DNA of 64,000 nucleotides from Kosakonia oryzae (GCF_001658025.2 NZ_CP014007.2:3720001-3784000), one strand, 5' to 3'. Shown: positions 18,419 to 29,568, counted from the first letter of the stretch. Made by a program: numbers and translations. The notes: a model not told the origin generated them from the sequence alone.

Positions 18419-18640
18419 GGATCGGCAGAAAGCAAAAAAGCGCCGCCAGCGCCATTTTTACATTGGTGGGTCGTGCAGGATGACTCGCTTCGCTCGCCCT
18501 TCGGGCCGTCGCCGCAAGCGGCTCCGTTGTCTCACTACGTTCGACTCGAACCTGCCGCAGGTATACTCGTCTCATCCTGAGACTCGCCCTTCGGGCCAAC
18601 GCTGCGCGTTGTTCAAAATTGTTCCCGACAATTCTGTCGA
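18419..18640 (-). repeat. Duplicated terminator plus tRNA-Lys 3'-end repeat beyond the last tRNA
   Basis: Bases 18419-18480 repeat 18648-18710: the same GGATCGGCAGAAAGC, A run, GCGCC, T run and tRNA-Lys 3' end. At 18464-18481 the string TGGTGGGTCGTGCAGGAT equals the last 18 bases of the true tRNA-Lys genes seen from the plus strand, then the sequence diverges into hairpin-rich DNA. A GCCC/GGGC hairpin occurs near 18497 and again near 18587. AGGAT at 18477 can pair with ATCCT at 18574. A second terminator-like stem lies at 18434-18460. It is not a complete tRNA. Confidence 0.75.
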
Positions 18641-18662
18641 ATCTTCAGGATCGGCAGAAAGC

Positions 18663-18689
18663 AAAAAAGCGCCTTTAGGGCGCTTTTTT
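18663..18689 (-). terminator. tRNA cluster terminator
   Basis: AAAAAAGCGCC (18663-18673) and GGCGCTTTTTT (18679-18689) form a stem with a 5-base loop. On the minus strand the stem ends in a T run, 5 bases beyond the last tRNA-Lys. Confidence 0.85.
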
Positions 18690-18693
18690 ACAT

Positions 18694-18769
18694 TGGTGGG
18701 TCGTGCAGGATTCGAACCTGCGACCAATTGATTAAAAGTCAACTGCTCTACCAACTGAGCTAACGACCC
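18694..18769 (-). tRNA. tRNA-Lys (anticodon UUU)
   Basis: The 76-base gene has the acceptor stem GGGTCGT, anticodon TTT in the loop CTTTTAA, the T-loop GGTTCGAATCC and an encoded CCA. It is identical to the other three Lys copies as far as I can compare. It is the last tRNA of the cluster; the order of transcription on the minus strand is Lys-Val-Lys-Lys-Lys. Confidence 0.97.
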
Positions 18770-18810
18770 CTTACGGGATTGCTCTTCGAAGTAATCGCCC
18801 ACTTTGAAAA

Positions 18811-18886
18811 TGGTGGGTCGTGCAGGATTCGAACCTGCGACCAATTGATTAAAAGTCAACTGCTCTACCAACTGAGCTAACGACCC
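18811..18886 (-). tRNA. tRNA-Lys (anticodon UUU)
   Basis: This is the fourth tRNA in transcription order, with the same 76-base sequence and encoded CCA. A 41-base spacer separates it from the last tRNA-Lys. Confidence 0.97.
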
Positions 18887-18933
18887 ATAAGGGTAGTGAC
18901 TTCGAAGATAATTTTATCAGGAACCACATTAAG

Positions 18934-19003
18934 TGGCGGATTGTGCAGGATAATTTAGCTTTTGCCTCGCCCTGTGGCGTCGCTGCTGCCGCAACCTTAT
19001 CCT
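18934..19003 (-). repeat. tRNA-3'-end-like repeat in the tRNA spacer
   Basis: The 149-base spacer between two tRNA-Lys genes holds TGGCGGATTGTGCAGGAT (18934-18951), a degenerate copy of the tRNA-Lys 3' end. It is followed by about 47 bases and then ATCCT (18999-19003), which can pair with AGGAT (18947-18951). The interior can form short hairpins. The same plan appears at 19219-19286 and, extended, at 18464-18578. Confidence 0.65.
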
Positions 19004-19035
19004 CCACGTTTAACACCATTTGATTGATGTTAAAT

Positions 19036-19111
19036 TGGTGGGTCGTGCAGGATTCGAACCTGCGACCAATTGATTAAAAGTCAACTGCTCTACCAACTGA
19101 GCTAACGACCC
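19036..19111 (-). tRNA. tRNA-Lys (anticodon UUU)
   Basis: This is the third tRNA in transcription order, 76 bases with encoded CCA. It is only 3 bases from the tRNA-Val gene, so the two must be cut from one precursor. Confidence 0.97.
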
Positions 19112-19114
19112 GAG

Positions 19115-19190
19115 TGGTGGGTGATGACGGGATCGAACCGCCGACCCCCTCCTTGTAAGGGAGGTGCTCTCCCAGCTGAGCTAATCACCC
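19115..19190 (-). tRNA. tRNA-Val (anticodon UAC)
   Basis: The 76-base gene has the acceptor stem GGGTGAT, anticodon TAC in CTTACAA, the T-loop GGTTCGATCC and an encoded CCA. It is second in transcription order, matching valT between lysT and lysW of E. coli. Confidence 0.97.
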
Positions 19191-19218
19191 GATACTACTT
19201 GCTGGATACTGCTTTAAG

Positions 19219-19286
19219 TGATGGGTCGTGCAGGATGACTCGGCTTTGCCTTGCCCTGTCGGGCCGTTGCTATGCAACGTTATCCT
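19219..19286 (-). repeat. tRNA-3'-end-like repeat in the Lys-Val spacer
   Basis: TGATGGGTCGTGCAGGAT (19219-19236) copies the tRNA-Lys 3' end with one or two changes. The next 45 bases can form three hairpins on the transcribed strand: CGTTGC/GCAACG, GCCC/GGGC and GGC/GCC. They are enclosed by AGGAT (19232-19236) pairing with ATCCT (19282-19286). The result on paper is a small cloverleaf ending in a CCA-like tail (CATCA). Confidence 0.68.
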
Positions 19287-19318
19287 TCACGCTTAACATC
19301 TCCACCCCGATGTTAAAT

Positions 19319-19394
19319 TGGTGGGTCGTGCAGGATTCGAACCTGCGACCAATTGATTAAAAGTCAACTGCTCTACCAACTGAGCTAACGACCC
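19319..19394 (-). tRNA. tRNA-Lys (anticodon UUU), first of cluster
   Basis: This is the first tRNA of the minus-strand cluster, 76 bases with encoded CCA. It lies downstream of cpoB on the same strand, the place of lysT in E. coli. Its promoter should lie between 19395 and 19558. Confidence 0.97.
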
Positions 19395-19558
19395 ACTTTC
19401 ATGTTGCTTCTGGCTTAAGACATATCCCGTGGCAACGGCGGCATATATTACTGATTTAAGATTTCAGCGCAACAACAATTTCAACCAGAATGACTTAACT
19501 GCTTATGATTCATGCGACAAGACCAGAAAAAACGCGATTTCTGGTCATGCGCTATGCA

Positions 19559-20362
19559 TTACATAGAACCAAGGCGTTTTTGCGCTTGTTTCGCACCTTC
19601 GGTACCAGGGTATTTACTGACCACCTGCTGGTAAACCGCTTTCGCTTTAGCACTGTCACCTTTGTCCTGCATAATCACGCCGACCTTGAACATGGCATCA
19701 GGCGCTTTAGGCGACTTCGGGTAATTCTTCACCACAGAGGCAAAGTAATAAGCAGCATCGTCTTTTTTACCCTTGTTGTAATTCAACTGACCAAGCCAGT
19801 AGTTGGCATTCGGCAGGTAGGTTGAATCTGGGTACTTTTTGACAAAATTCTGGAAAGCAACGATCGCGTCATCCTGACGGGATTTATCCTGTACCAGCGC
19901 AATCGCCGCATTGTAATCCGTATTCGCATCGCCGCTTTGAACAGGAGCACCAGATGTTGCCGCACCGTTATTTGCGCCCGTATCCGCTGCTGGCGCTTGC
20001 GCCGCCGCACCGTTCTGATCGCCGGAAGCTTGCTGCGTCTGTCCCGCTGTGCCACTGCTCAAATTGCCTATCTGCTGCAAAATTTGCTGTTGGCGTTCAA
20101 CCACCTGATTGAGCTGATACTGATTTTCCTGGATTTGTCCACGAAGAGTATCAATATCGGCCTGATTATCGGAGAGTTGTTGCTGGAGTTGAGTCAAAAG
20201 CTGGCTATGAGCATTAGAAATACGCTCAAGTTGAGTGACACGGTCTTCGACCGAGCCTGAGCCGACACTACTGATTGGCGCCTGAGCATTAGCGGCCCAT
20301 GGGGCCGCTATGCCAACCAGTAACGACAGACTCAACAAATGATGTCTGAAGTTACTGCTCAT
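19559..20362 (-). CDS. cpoB: Cell division coordinator CpoB
   Basis: The 267-residue periplasmic protein has a signal peptide (about 26-28 residues, ending in NAQA), an N-terminal coiled coil (VEDRVTQLERISNAHSQLL to about residue 105) that trimerises, a Gln/Ala/Gly-rich linker, and C-terminal TPR repeats from about 145 (YPDSTYLPNANYWLGQLNYNKGK). CpoB couples Tol-Pal driven outer-membrane constriction with PBP1B peptidoglycan synthesis and binds TolA. It is the last gene of the tol-pal operon, 9 bases after pal. Confidence 0.97.
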   Translation of the reverse strand: MSSNFRHHLLSLSLLVGIAAPWAANAQAPISSVGSGSVEDRVTQLERISNAHSQLLTQLQQQLSDNQADIDTLRGQIQENQYQLNQVVERQQQILQQIGNLSSGTAGQTQQASGDQNGAAAQAPAADTGANNGAATSGAPVQSGDANTDYNAAIALVQDKSRQDDAIVAFQNFVKKYPDSTYLPNANYWLGQLNYNKGKKDDAAYYFASVVKNYPKSPKAPDAMFKVGVIMQDKGDSAKAKAVYQQVVSKYPGTEGAKQAQKRLGSM

Positions 20363-20371
20363 GCAATTCTC

Positions 20372-22209
<1,838 letters not shown>

Positions 22210-22345
22210 CATATCTCCCTTATCCGGGTGGAAAACCCGCGATAATTTAGCAGAATTTTAACAAACTCAATAAGACAAAACTACCCGCGTCGGAACAACC
22301 AGTACGATTCCCCCCGCGCGGTGCGAAGGAAAGTGTACCTTATGG

Positions 22346-23632
22346 TTAAGGTCCTGGTTTAAAGTCCAGCGGCGCATTTTTGAACACTTCATACACAGCC
22401 TGACTTGGCGGCTTCGGCATTTTCGCCTGTCTTGCAGCTGCAAGAGCCGCCTGACAAAGCGCCGGGTCGCCACCTTCGGACTGAATATCTAACAGCATGC
22501 CATCCGGCGCCAGTTTGACACGTAACGTACAGGTTTTCCCCGCATAGGAGGAGGCATCATAAAAGCGGCTTTCAATCGCCGATTTAATCTGCCCGGCATA
22601 GTTACTGATGTCAGCACCCGATGCGCCGTTGTTCTTAGTGTTACCAGAACCGGCTGCGGCTGCATTACTACCTTTCGCCCCGCCACCTGTTTTCGGCGCA
22701 TTCTTACCAGAGCTTAAATCGCCAAACAGATCGTCAACGCCAGCGGCGGCAGCGGCTTTTTCAGCGGCGGCTTTCTTGGCAGCGGCCGCTTTTTCAGCTG
22801 CCGCTTTCTTATCGGCGGCAGCCTTCTCTGCGGCGGCAGCTTTCTTCTCTTCTGCAACTTTTTCAGCGGCAGCAGCTTTCGCAGCAGCAGCCTTCTCAGC
22901 CGCAGCGGCTTTCTCTGCTGCTGCTTTCTCCGCGGCGGCTTGTTTAGCCGCTTCGGCCTGTGCTTTCTTCTCAGCGTCTGCCTGAGCTTTCTTCGCAGCT
23001 TCTGCTTCGGCTTTTTTCTTCGCGTCGGCGGCGGCTTTTGCGGCTTCAGCTTCCGCTTTTTTCTGTGCGTCGGCAGCGGCTTTTGCGGCTTCAGCTTCCG
23101 CTTTTTTCTGCGCATCGGCAGCGGCTTTCTTCGCTGCTTCTGCTGCTTCTTTTGCCTGGGCGTCTGCTTTAGCTTTTGCATCAGCGGCTGCTTTTGCTGC
23201 GGCTTCTTCAGCTTGCTTCTGTTGCTGCTGCGCTTTTTTCGCCGCCTCTTCCGCTTGCTTCTGCTGTTCGGCCTGTTCGCGCGCGGCTTCCTGCGCCTGC
23301 AAACGCTCCTGCTCTAGCTGTTTCAAACGCTCCTGCTCGGCAGCCTGCTTTTCACGCAGCTCTTCCGCCTGCTGTTGCGCCTGTTTTTCGCGCTGCTCTT
23401 TGGCTCGTTGCGCGCTGGCTTGCTGCTGCTGTTGACGATTGTAATTGTCCACTACAGCGCCGGGATCGACCATCACCGCATCGATCGCCGAGCCACCGCC
23501 GCCGCCCGCAGACGCATCAATATGCTCGTCGAACGAACTCCAAATCAGCAGCGCCACCAGAATTACGTGCAGCACGGCTGAGATGATTATCGCTCGCTTA
23601 AGCTTGTCGTTTTGTACGGTTGCCTTTGACAC
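22346..23632 (-). CDS. tolA: Tol-Pal envelope-spanning protein TolA
   Basis: The 428-residue protein has three parts. An N-terminal membrane helix (about 14-34, ISAVLHVILVALLIW) contacts TolQR. A long Ala/Lys/Glu/Gln-rich helix runs from about 60 to 300. A C-terminal globular domain from about 330 carries the conserved disulfide pair (CTLRVKLAPDG and ALCQAAL). It transmits proton-motive force to TolB-Pal. The helix is a few residues longer than in E. coli (421 residues) and contains a 45-base tandem repeat. It lies 133 bases before tolB. Confidence 0.97.
   Translation of the reverse strand: MSKATVQNDKLKRAIIISAVLHVILVALLIWSSFDEHIDASAGGGGGSAIDAVMVDPGAVVDNYNRQQQQQASAQRAKEQREKQAQQQAEELREKQAAEQERLKQLEQERLQAQEAAREQAEQQKQAEEAAKKAQQQQKQAEEAAAKAAADAKAKADAQAKEAAEAAKKAAADAQKKAEAEAAKAAADAQKKAEAEAAKAAADAKKKAEAEAAKKAQADAEKKAQAEAAKQAAAEKAAAEKAAAAEKAAAAKAAAAEKVAEEKKAAAAEKAAADKKAAAEKAAAAKKAAAEKAAAAAGVDDLFGDLSSGKNAPKTGGGAKGSNAAAAGSGNTKNNGASGADISNYAGQIKSAIESRFYDASSYAGKTCTLRVKLAPDGMLLDIQSEGGDPALCQAALAAARQAKMPKPPSQAVYEVFKNAPLDFKPGP
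23022..23130 (-). repeat. 45-base tandem repeat inside tolA
   Basis: Copies start at 23022, 23067 and 23112 with a 45-base period and few changes. Each encodes 15 residues of the AAADAQKKAEAEAAK type in the TolA rod. The third copy is partial. Such repeats can change rod length by slippage without breaking the frame. Confidence 0.8.
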
Positions 23633-23671
23633 TCTCGGTTCCCAAAAACTGTCCGCCTGTCAGGCGAGTGA

Positions 23672-24100
23672 TCAGATAGGCTGCGTCATCAAGCCAACCG
23701 ATTTCACACCCGCGCTATGTAACAGGTTCAGCGCTTTAATGATTTCATCGTACGGCACGTCTTTCGCCCCGCCGATTAAGAACACGGTTTTCGGATTGGA
23801 TTGCAGGCGACGCTGCGCCTCGGCAATCACCTGCTCTGGCGGTAGCTGATCCATACGATCTTTTTCCACCACCACGCTGTATTGTCCGACACCGGAAACC
23901 TCAATAATGACCGGAGGATCGTCATTGGTGCTGACGGTCTGCGATTCCGTCGCATCCGGCAGATCGACCTCTACGCTCTGCGTGATGATCGGCGCTGTTG
24001 CCATAAAGATCAGCAGCAGCACCAGCAACACGTCCAGCAACGGTACAATGTTGATTTCAGACTTGAGGCCACGACTGCCCCGCCCACGCGTTCTGGCCAT
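23672..24100 (-). CDS. tolR: Tol-Pal membrane protein TolR
   Basis: The 142-residue ExbD/TolR family protein has one membrane helix (about 18-38, INIVPLLDVLLVLLLIFMA) containing the conserved proton-path Asp in PLLDVLLVLL. A periplasmic domain binds the cell wall. It forms the TolQ5R2 motor with TolQ. It lies 3 bases after tolQ. Confidence 0.97.
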   Translation of the reverse strand: MARTRGRGSRGLKSEINIVPLLDVLLVLLLIFMATAPIITQSVEVDLPDATESQTVSTNDDPPVIIEVSGVGQYSVVVEKDRMDQLPPEQVIAEAQRRLQSNPKTVFLIGGAKDVPYDEIIKALNLLHSAGVKSVGLMTQPI

Positions 24101-24103
24101 GGA

Positions 24104-25197
<1,094 letters not shown>

Positions 25198-25303
25198 TTT
25201 ACATCCCGGTAATGCAAAAAAAGTTAGAGCTTTTAAACTTCGCTACTATACGCGCGGGAAAGGTGCTTTGGAATGGGTTCAGGTAAACGGATAGTAAAAA
25301 TTT

Positions 25304-25323
25304 ATGGGCTTTTGCAAGCCCAT
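25304..25323 (-). terminator. Terminator after cydABX-ybgE
   Basis: ATGGGCTT (25304-25311) / AAGCCCAT (25316-25323) with a TTGC loop is followed on the minus strand by AAATTTTTAC. It lies 23 bases past the ybgE stop and separates the cyd genes from ybgC-tol. Confidence 0.8.
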
Positions 25324-25345
25324 GAGGATAGCGGATATTTCTTAT

Positions 25346-25639
25346 TCAAAAGAAGAAAAAAATAAGTCCGACCAGCAGAACGACATCAGCGATAAGCGGG
25401 CAGAAAAAACCCTGCCAGTGAATGGCGCGCGGACGGAAACCGACGCCGTGGATAACCCCGGCACAGACTGCCCACATCAGCAGCAATCCGTGCCAGATCT
25501 CCAGCTCGCTGGTTTTCGCAGCAAAACGGGACGGATCCCAGAAAATGCAGCCAGCCAGCAAAAGCGCCATTATTAAGGAAAGGGCCCTTAACGGGCCCTT
25601 ATCCATTACCGCATATAATTTTGCGATAACTTTTTCCAT
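25346..25639 (-). CDS. ybgE: Cytochrome bd-associated membrane protein YbgE
   Basis: The 97-residue membrane protein has about three hydrophobic helices (ALSLIMALLLAGCIFW, IWHGLLLMWAVCAGVIHG, PLIADVVLLVGLIFFFF). It is conserved after cydX in enterobacteria. Its function is unknown; loss in E. coli has little effect. Its ATG overlaps the cydX stop by one base (TAATG), so it is coupled to the oxidase genes. Confidence 0.93.
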   Translation of the reverse strand: MEKVIAKLYAVMDKGPLRALSLIMALLLAGCIFWDPSRFAAKTSELEIWHGLLLMWAVCAGVIHGVGFRPRAIHWQGFFCPLIADVVLLVGLIFFFF

Positions 25640-25752
25640 TACTGTTCTTCTTGTCCGGCTTTCGACGCTTCAACATGTTCCAGCGCCAGAGCGGTAATCA
25701 CTCCAAATGCACAGGCAAGAAGCGTTCCTAAAATCCATGCGAAATACCACAT
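25639..25752 (-). CDS. cydX: Cytochrome bd-I small subunit CydX
   Basis: The 37-residue protein MWYFAWILGTLLACAFGVIT and on, ending QEEQ, has one membrane helix at about 4-24. It matches E. coli CydX, needed for stability and full activity of cytochrome bd-I. It lies 14 bases after cydB and is coupled to ybgE. Confidence 0.96.
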   Translation of the reverse strand: MWYFAWILGTLLACAFGVITALALEHVEASKAGQEEQ

Positions 25753-25766
25753 ATTCAGCTCCTTAC

Positions 25767-26906
25767 TTAGTACATAGAGTGGGTATTGCTTTCAATATGT
25801 TCTTTGGTGATACGGCCGAACATTTTCCAGTAACACCAGATGGTGTAGAGCAGAACGATTGGCACAAACACCAGCGCAACATAGGTCATCAGATTCAGCG
25901 TCAGTTGGGTCGATGTTGCATCCCACATGGTCAGGCTGGCTTTCAGCATAGTGCTTGACGGCATGATGAATGGGAACATCGCGATACCGGCGGTCAGAAT
26001 GATGCAAGCCAGGGTCAGCGAAGAGAACACAAACGCCCAGGCCGCTTTATCCAGACGCGCGGTCAGTACGGTCAACAGCGGCAGGACTACGCCCAGCGCC
26101 GGGATAACCCACAACACAGGCGTGTTGTTAAAGTTAGTCAGCCAGGCACCAGCCTGTACCGCAACGTCTTTAAGCAGTGGATTAGACGGGGCGTGATGAT
26201 CCATCGCTGAGGTCACTACATAGCCATCAATGCCGTAAACCACCCACACACCGGCCAGTACGAAACAGACCAATGTCACCAGTGCGGCGATCTGCACAGT
26301 AGCACGGGCACGCAGATGCAGTTCGCCCACGGTACGCATTTGCAGATAGGTTGCGCCTTGCGTCAGGATCATCGCCACGCTAACGACACCCGCCAGCAGA
26401 CCAAACGGATTCAGCAGCTGGAAGAAGTTTCCGGTGTAGAACAGACGCATATCGTTGTCGAGGTGGAATGGCACGCCCTGCAACAGGTTGCCAAACGCCA
26501 CGCCAATCACCAGCGGCGGTACGAAGCTACCGATGAAAATGCCCCAGTCCCACATCCCGCGCCAGCGATTGTTTTCAATCTTCGAGCGGTAGTCGAAACC
26601 CACCGGACGGAAGAAAAGAGAAGCCAGCACGAGGATCATCGCGACATAAAAGCCGGAGAACGCGGCAGCGTAAACCATCGGCCAGGCAGCAAACAGCGCG
26701 CCGCCAGCGGTGATCAGCCAAACCTGGTTACCGTCCCAGTGCGGCGCAATGGCGTTAATCATTACGCGGCGCTCAGTATCGCTACGCCCCAGCACGCGGG
26801 TCAGCATGCCCACACCCATGTCGAAGCCATCGGTGACAGCAAAACCGATCAGCAGAATGCCAACCAGCAGCCACCAGATAAAACGTAATACTTCATAATC
26901 GATCAT
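25767..26906 (-). CDS. cydB: Cytochrome bd-I ubiquinol oxidase subunit II CydB
   Basis: The 379-residue membrane protein has about nine helices and the same length as E. coli CydB. The start MIDYEVLRFIWWLLVGILLIGFAVTDGFDMG is characteristic. It pairs with CydA in the high-affinity quinol oxidase used at low oxygen. It lies 15 bases after cydA. Confidence 0.98.
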   Translation of the reverse strand: MIDYEVLRFIWWLLVGILLIGFAVTDGFDMGVGMLTRVLGRSDTERRVMINAIAPHWDGNQVWLITAGGALFAAWPMVYAAAFSGFYVAMILVLASLFFRPVGFDYRSKIENNRWRGMWDWGIFIGSFVPPLVIGVAFGNLLQGVPFHLDNDMRLFYTGNFFQLLNPFGLLAGVVSVAMILTQGATYLQMRTVGELHLRARATVQIAALVTLVCFVLAGVWVVYGIDGYVVTSAMDHHAPSNPLLKDVAVQAGAWLTNFNNTPVLWVIPALGVVLPLLTVLTARLDKAAWAFVFSSLTLACIILTAGIAMFPFIMPSSTMLKASLTMWDATSTQLTLNLMTYVALVFVPIVLLYTIWCYWKMFGRITKEHIESNTHSMY

Positions 26907-26921
26907 TTGACGACTCCTGTC

Positions 26922-28490
26922 TTAGCGTGCCGGCTGAGAAGCCACAGTGGACTGCTCATAGTGATAGCGACCTGTTTTCAGGCTGCTCGGCCCAAGGCGA
27001 GCAAATTTGAACATCAGGAACACTTCCGCCACCATAAACAGCGTATAAAGGCCGCAAATCAGAATCATAGAGAACAGCAGATCGCCAACGGTTAACGACG
27101 AGTTAGCCACTGCGGTCGGCAACACCTCACCAATCGCCCACGGCTGACGTCCGTACTCGGCAACAAACCAGCCGGATTCAATGGCGATCCACGGCAGCGG
27201 AATACCATACAGCGCCGCGCGCAACAGCCATTTCTTCTCGCCAATACGGTTACGAATCACCGTCCAGAAGGACGCAGCAATAATCAACAGCATCAGAACA
27301 CCGCACGCCACCATGATACGGAACGCGAAGTACAGCGGCGCAACGCGTGGGATAGAGTCTTTTGTCGCCTGCTGGATTTGCGCTTCAGTCGCATCGGTCA
27401 CATTCGGCGTGTAGCGTTTAAGCAACAGGCCATAACCGAGGTCTTTCTTGACGTTGTTGAACTGATCGCGAACGGACTGATCGGCAGAACCAGAGCGGAG
27501 CTGCTCCAGCAACTGGTACGCTTTCATACCGTTACGGATACGCTCTTCATGCTGCACCATCAGATCTTTCAGGCCGATAACCGGGGTATCCACCGAACGG
27601 GTTGCGATAATGCCCAGCGCAAAAGGGATCTGGATAGCGAATTTGTTCTCTTGTTTATCCTGGTCCGGCACGCCAAACAGGGTAAATGCCGCCGGAGCCG
27701 GTTGCGTTTCCCATTCAGCTTCAATGGCAGCCAGTTTGGTTTTCTGCACGTCGCCCATTTCGTAACCGGATTCATCACCCAGCACAATAACAGACAGCAC
27801 TGCAGCCATGCCGAAGCTGGCAGCGATAGCAAAGGAGCGTTTAGCAAAAGCGATGTCGCGACCACGCAGCAGGTAATAAGAGCTGATGCCGAGGATAAAG
27901 ATGGCACCGCAGGTATAACCAGAAGCGACGGTGTGAACGAATTTCACCTGAGCAACCGGGTTCAGCACCAATTCAGCAAAGCTCACCATCTCCATGCGCA
28001 TGGTTTCGAAGTTGAAATCAGAGGCGACGGGGTTCTGCATCCAGCCGTTAGCAACAAGGATCCACAATGCCGACAAGTTAGAACCCAGCGCAACTAACCA
28101 GGTGACTGCCATGTGCTGCACTTTACCGAGACGATCCCAACCGAAGAAGAACAAACCAACAAATGTGGATTCGAGGAAGAAGGCCATCAACCCTTCGATT
28201 GCCAGCGGCGCACCGAAGATATCCCCGACGTAGTGGGAATAGTATGACCAGTTAGTCCCGAACTGAAACTCCATCGTCAGGCCTGTTGCCACACCCAGAG
28301 CAAAGTTGATACCAAACAACTTGCCCCAGAACTTGGTCATATCTTTATAAATCTGTTTGCCGGAGAGGACATAGACCGTTTCCATAATTGCCAGCAGGAA
28401 CGCCATACCGAGCGTCAGTGGCACAAACAGAAAGTGGTACATCGCAGTCAAGGCAAACTGTAAGCGCGACAGTTCGACTATATCTAACAT
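26922..28490 (-). CDS. cydA: Cytochrome bd-I ubiquinol oxidase subunit I CydA
   Basis: The 522-residue subunit holds hemes b558, b595 and d. His19 in [10 protein letters not shown] is the heme ligand, and the second axial His (in [12 protein letters not shown] near 186) and the Met in FRIMVACG near 393 are present. The periplasmic quinol loop includes [17 protein letters not shown]. It is the first gene of cydABX-ybgE. It carries a long AT-rich upstream region, as in E. coli, where ArcA, FNR and H-NS act. Confidence 0.98.
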   Translation of the reverse strand: MLDIVELSRLQFALTAMYHFLFVPLTLGMAFLLAIMETVYVLSGKQIYKDMTKFWGKLFGINFALGVATGLTMEFQFGTNWSYYSHYVGDIFGAPLAIEGLMAFFLESTFVGLFFFGWDRLGKVQHMAVTWLVALGSNLSALWILVANGWMQNPVASDFNFETMRMEMVSFAELVLNPVAQVKFVHTVASGYTCGAIFILGISSYYLLRGRDIAFAKRSFAIAASFGMAAVLSVIVLGDESGYEMGDVQKTKLAAIEAEWETQPAPAAFTLFGVPDQDKQENKFAIQIPFALGIIATRSVDTPVIGLKDLMVQHEERIRNGMKAYQLLEQLRSGSADQSVRDQFNNVKKDLGYGLLLKRYTPNVTDATEAQIQQATKDSIPRVAPLYFAFRIMVACGVLMLLIIAASFWTVIRNRIGEKKWLLRAALYGIPLPWIAIESGWFVAEYGRQPWAIGEVLPTAVANSSLTVGDLLFSMILICGLYTLFMVAEVFLMFKFARLGPSSLKTGRYHYEQSTVASQPAR

Positions 28491-29184
28491 TCTGACTCCT
28501 TGCTCATCGCATGAAGACTCCGAGAGTAAACCCCGTTAGCGTGGGTTCACACGCATGCCCCAATACAAATTTGTTGCACTGCTTTTATTCACTGCCACAT
28601 AAATGTGGTAATGAATGAAAAAAGTTACAACCAGGTTAATAAAAATTTCGAATTGATCTCGCGAACATATTAACTCGGAAAACCCTTACGATAAATAGGT
28701 TTTTATTGAGTTAATTTTACGTTTTTCGACACCGATCAATTTATGCCGATCCTACCGCTTTTTAGCCAATTTGATCTGAGACAATTTAACGATTTTCATA
28801 ATCTTTTCCAAGCTTTTACGTATTGATTTAAATCATTTTTATTCTTTATTGTTAATTTTGTAGCCGGTGTATGACCGTGGTAAAAACCTTGTTAACAGCA
28901 TGTTCATTTTAACGTAATTAATAGTTATCAATCGGCGGGTAAAGGGAAATAATGGCGAGTATATTTAACGTTTATCCCCTGCGTAAAAAAATGGGTCATC
29001 CATGATGAGATAAAGAATTTGAGAAATTAGACGTATTGCACATCTTTTTTATTTTACAAATATTTCACTATTACGATTACCATACTTAACACCGCACCGT
29101 GATTATTCTTTTTATTTTCGCACGCACTAAACCCATTTTATTTTAGGGGGTATTGTTCAACTGTATCCAACGCTGTGCCGTGGC
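28491..29184 (-). promoter_or_regulatory. cydA upstream control region, AT-rich, no gene
   Basis: A gap of almost 700 bases has no credible gene. It is markedly AT-rich compared with its neighbours. An FNR-like dyad TTGATTTAAATCAT (TTGAT 28823-28827, ATCAT 28832-28836) is visible, and there are several GTTAAT strings that could be part of ArcA sites. E. coli cydA has several promoters over a similar distance, controlled by ArcA, FNR and H-NS. Individual promoters cannot be placed reliably. Confidence 0.55.
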
Positions 29185-29568
29185 TCAAACGATAAGCACC
29201 AGCAGACTTATGGTAGCGCCGAGCAAACAAACGCCCTGCCAGCCGAATCCGGCATAAATAACGGTTGTCGCCATGGTGCACAGCCCACTGCCTGTCGCGT
29301 AAAACAGCCCATATAACGCCACCAGACTGTCGTGTTGAGCAACGTTGCTGCGCAAAATCTGGCTCTGGTTCGTGACATGCAGCGCCTGCCCGCCGGGATC
29401 AAGCAGTACAATCCCCAGAATCAGCCGAGCCAGAGAGTGCTCCAGCTTTGATAGCGGCCACCTGGCAAGAAGCAACCGCAGGAGCGACAGCAAGCTTGTG
29501 CGTTGTGCATTACCACGATCCGCTTCCTCCCCGGCTCTCGCTGCTGCAAGCGGCTGACGGGCACCGGC
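29185..29568 (-). pseudogene. Decayed MFS transporter remnant
   Basis: The frame is open on the minus strand from just after a TAA at 29569-29571 to a stop at 29185, with no good start and no ribosome-binding site. The translation resembles the C-terminal part of major facilitator proteins: LARLILGIVLLDPGGQALHV followed by TNQSQILRSN, then GLFYATGSGLCTM and GWQGVCLLGA. It is preceded by a stretch like the middle loop (SLLSLLRLLLARWPLSKLEH). About 80 residues of membrane helices between these two parts appear to be missing, as does the N-terminal half. In E. coli this position holds the mng genes. Confidence 0.75.

Noticed and set aside
18464-18481. A sixth tRNA gene at the end of the cluster
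   Set aside because: Only the last 18 bases match tRNA-Lys; there is no anticodon arm or D arm.
18694-19394. CRISPR-like regular repeats
   Set aside because: The long repeats are tRNA genes with clear cloverleaf structure, and spacing is irregular.
22608-23586. Plus-strand Ala-, Leu- or Phe-rich open frames opposite tolA
   Set aside because: They arise from the repetitive Ala/Lys codons of the TolA rod.
29185-29493. A functional small membrane protein in the cydA-sucD gap
   Set aside because: It begins at a TTG without a ribosome-binding site and matches only disjoint parts of an MFS protein, so a remnant is more likely.
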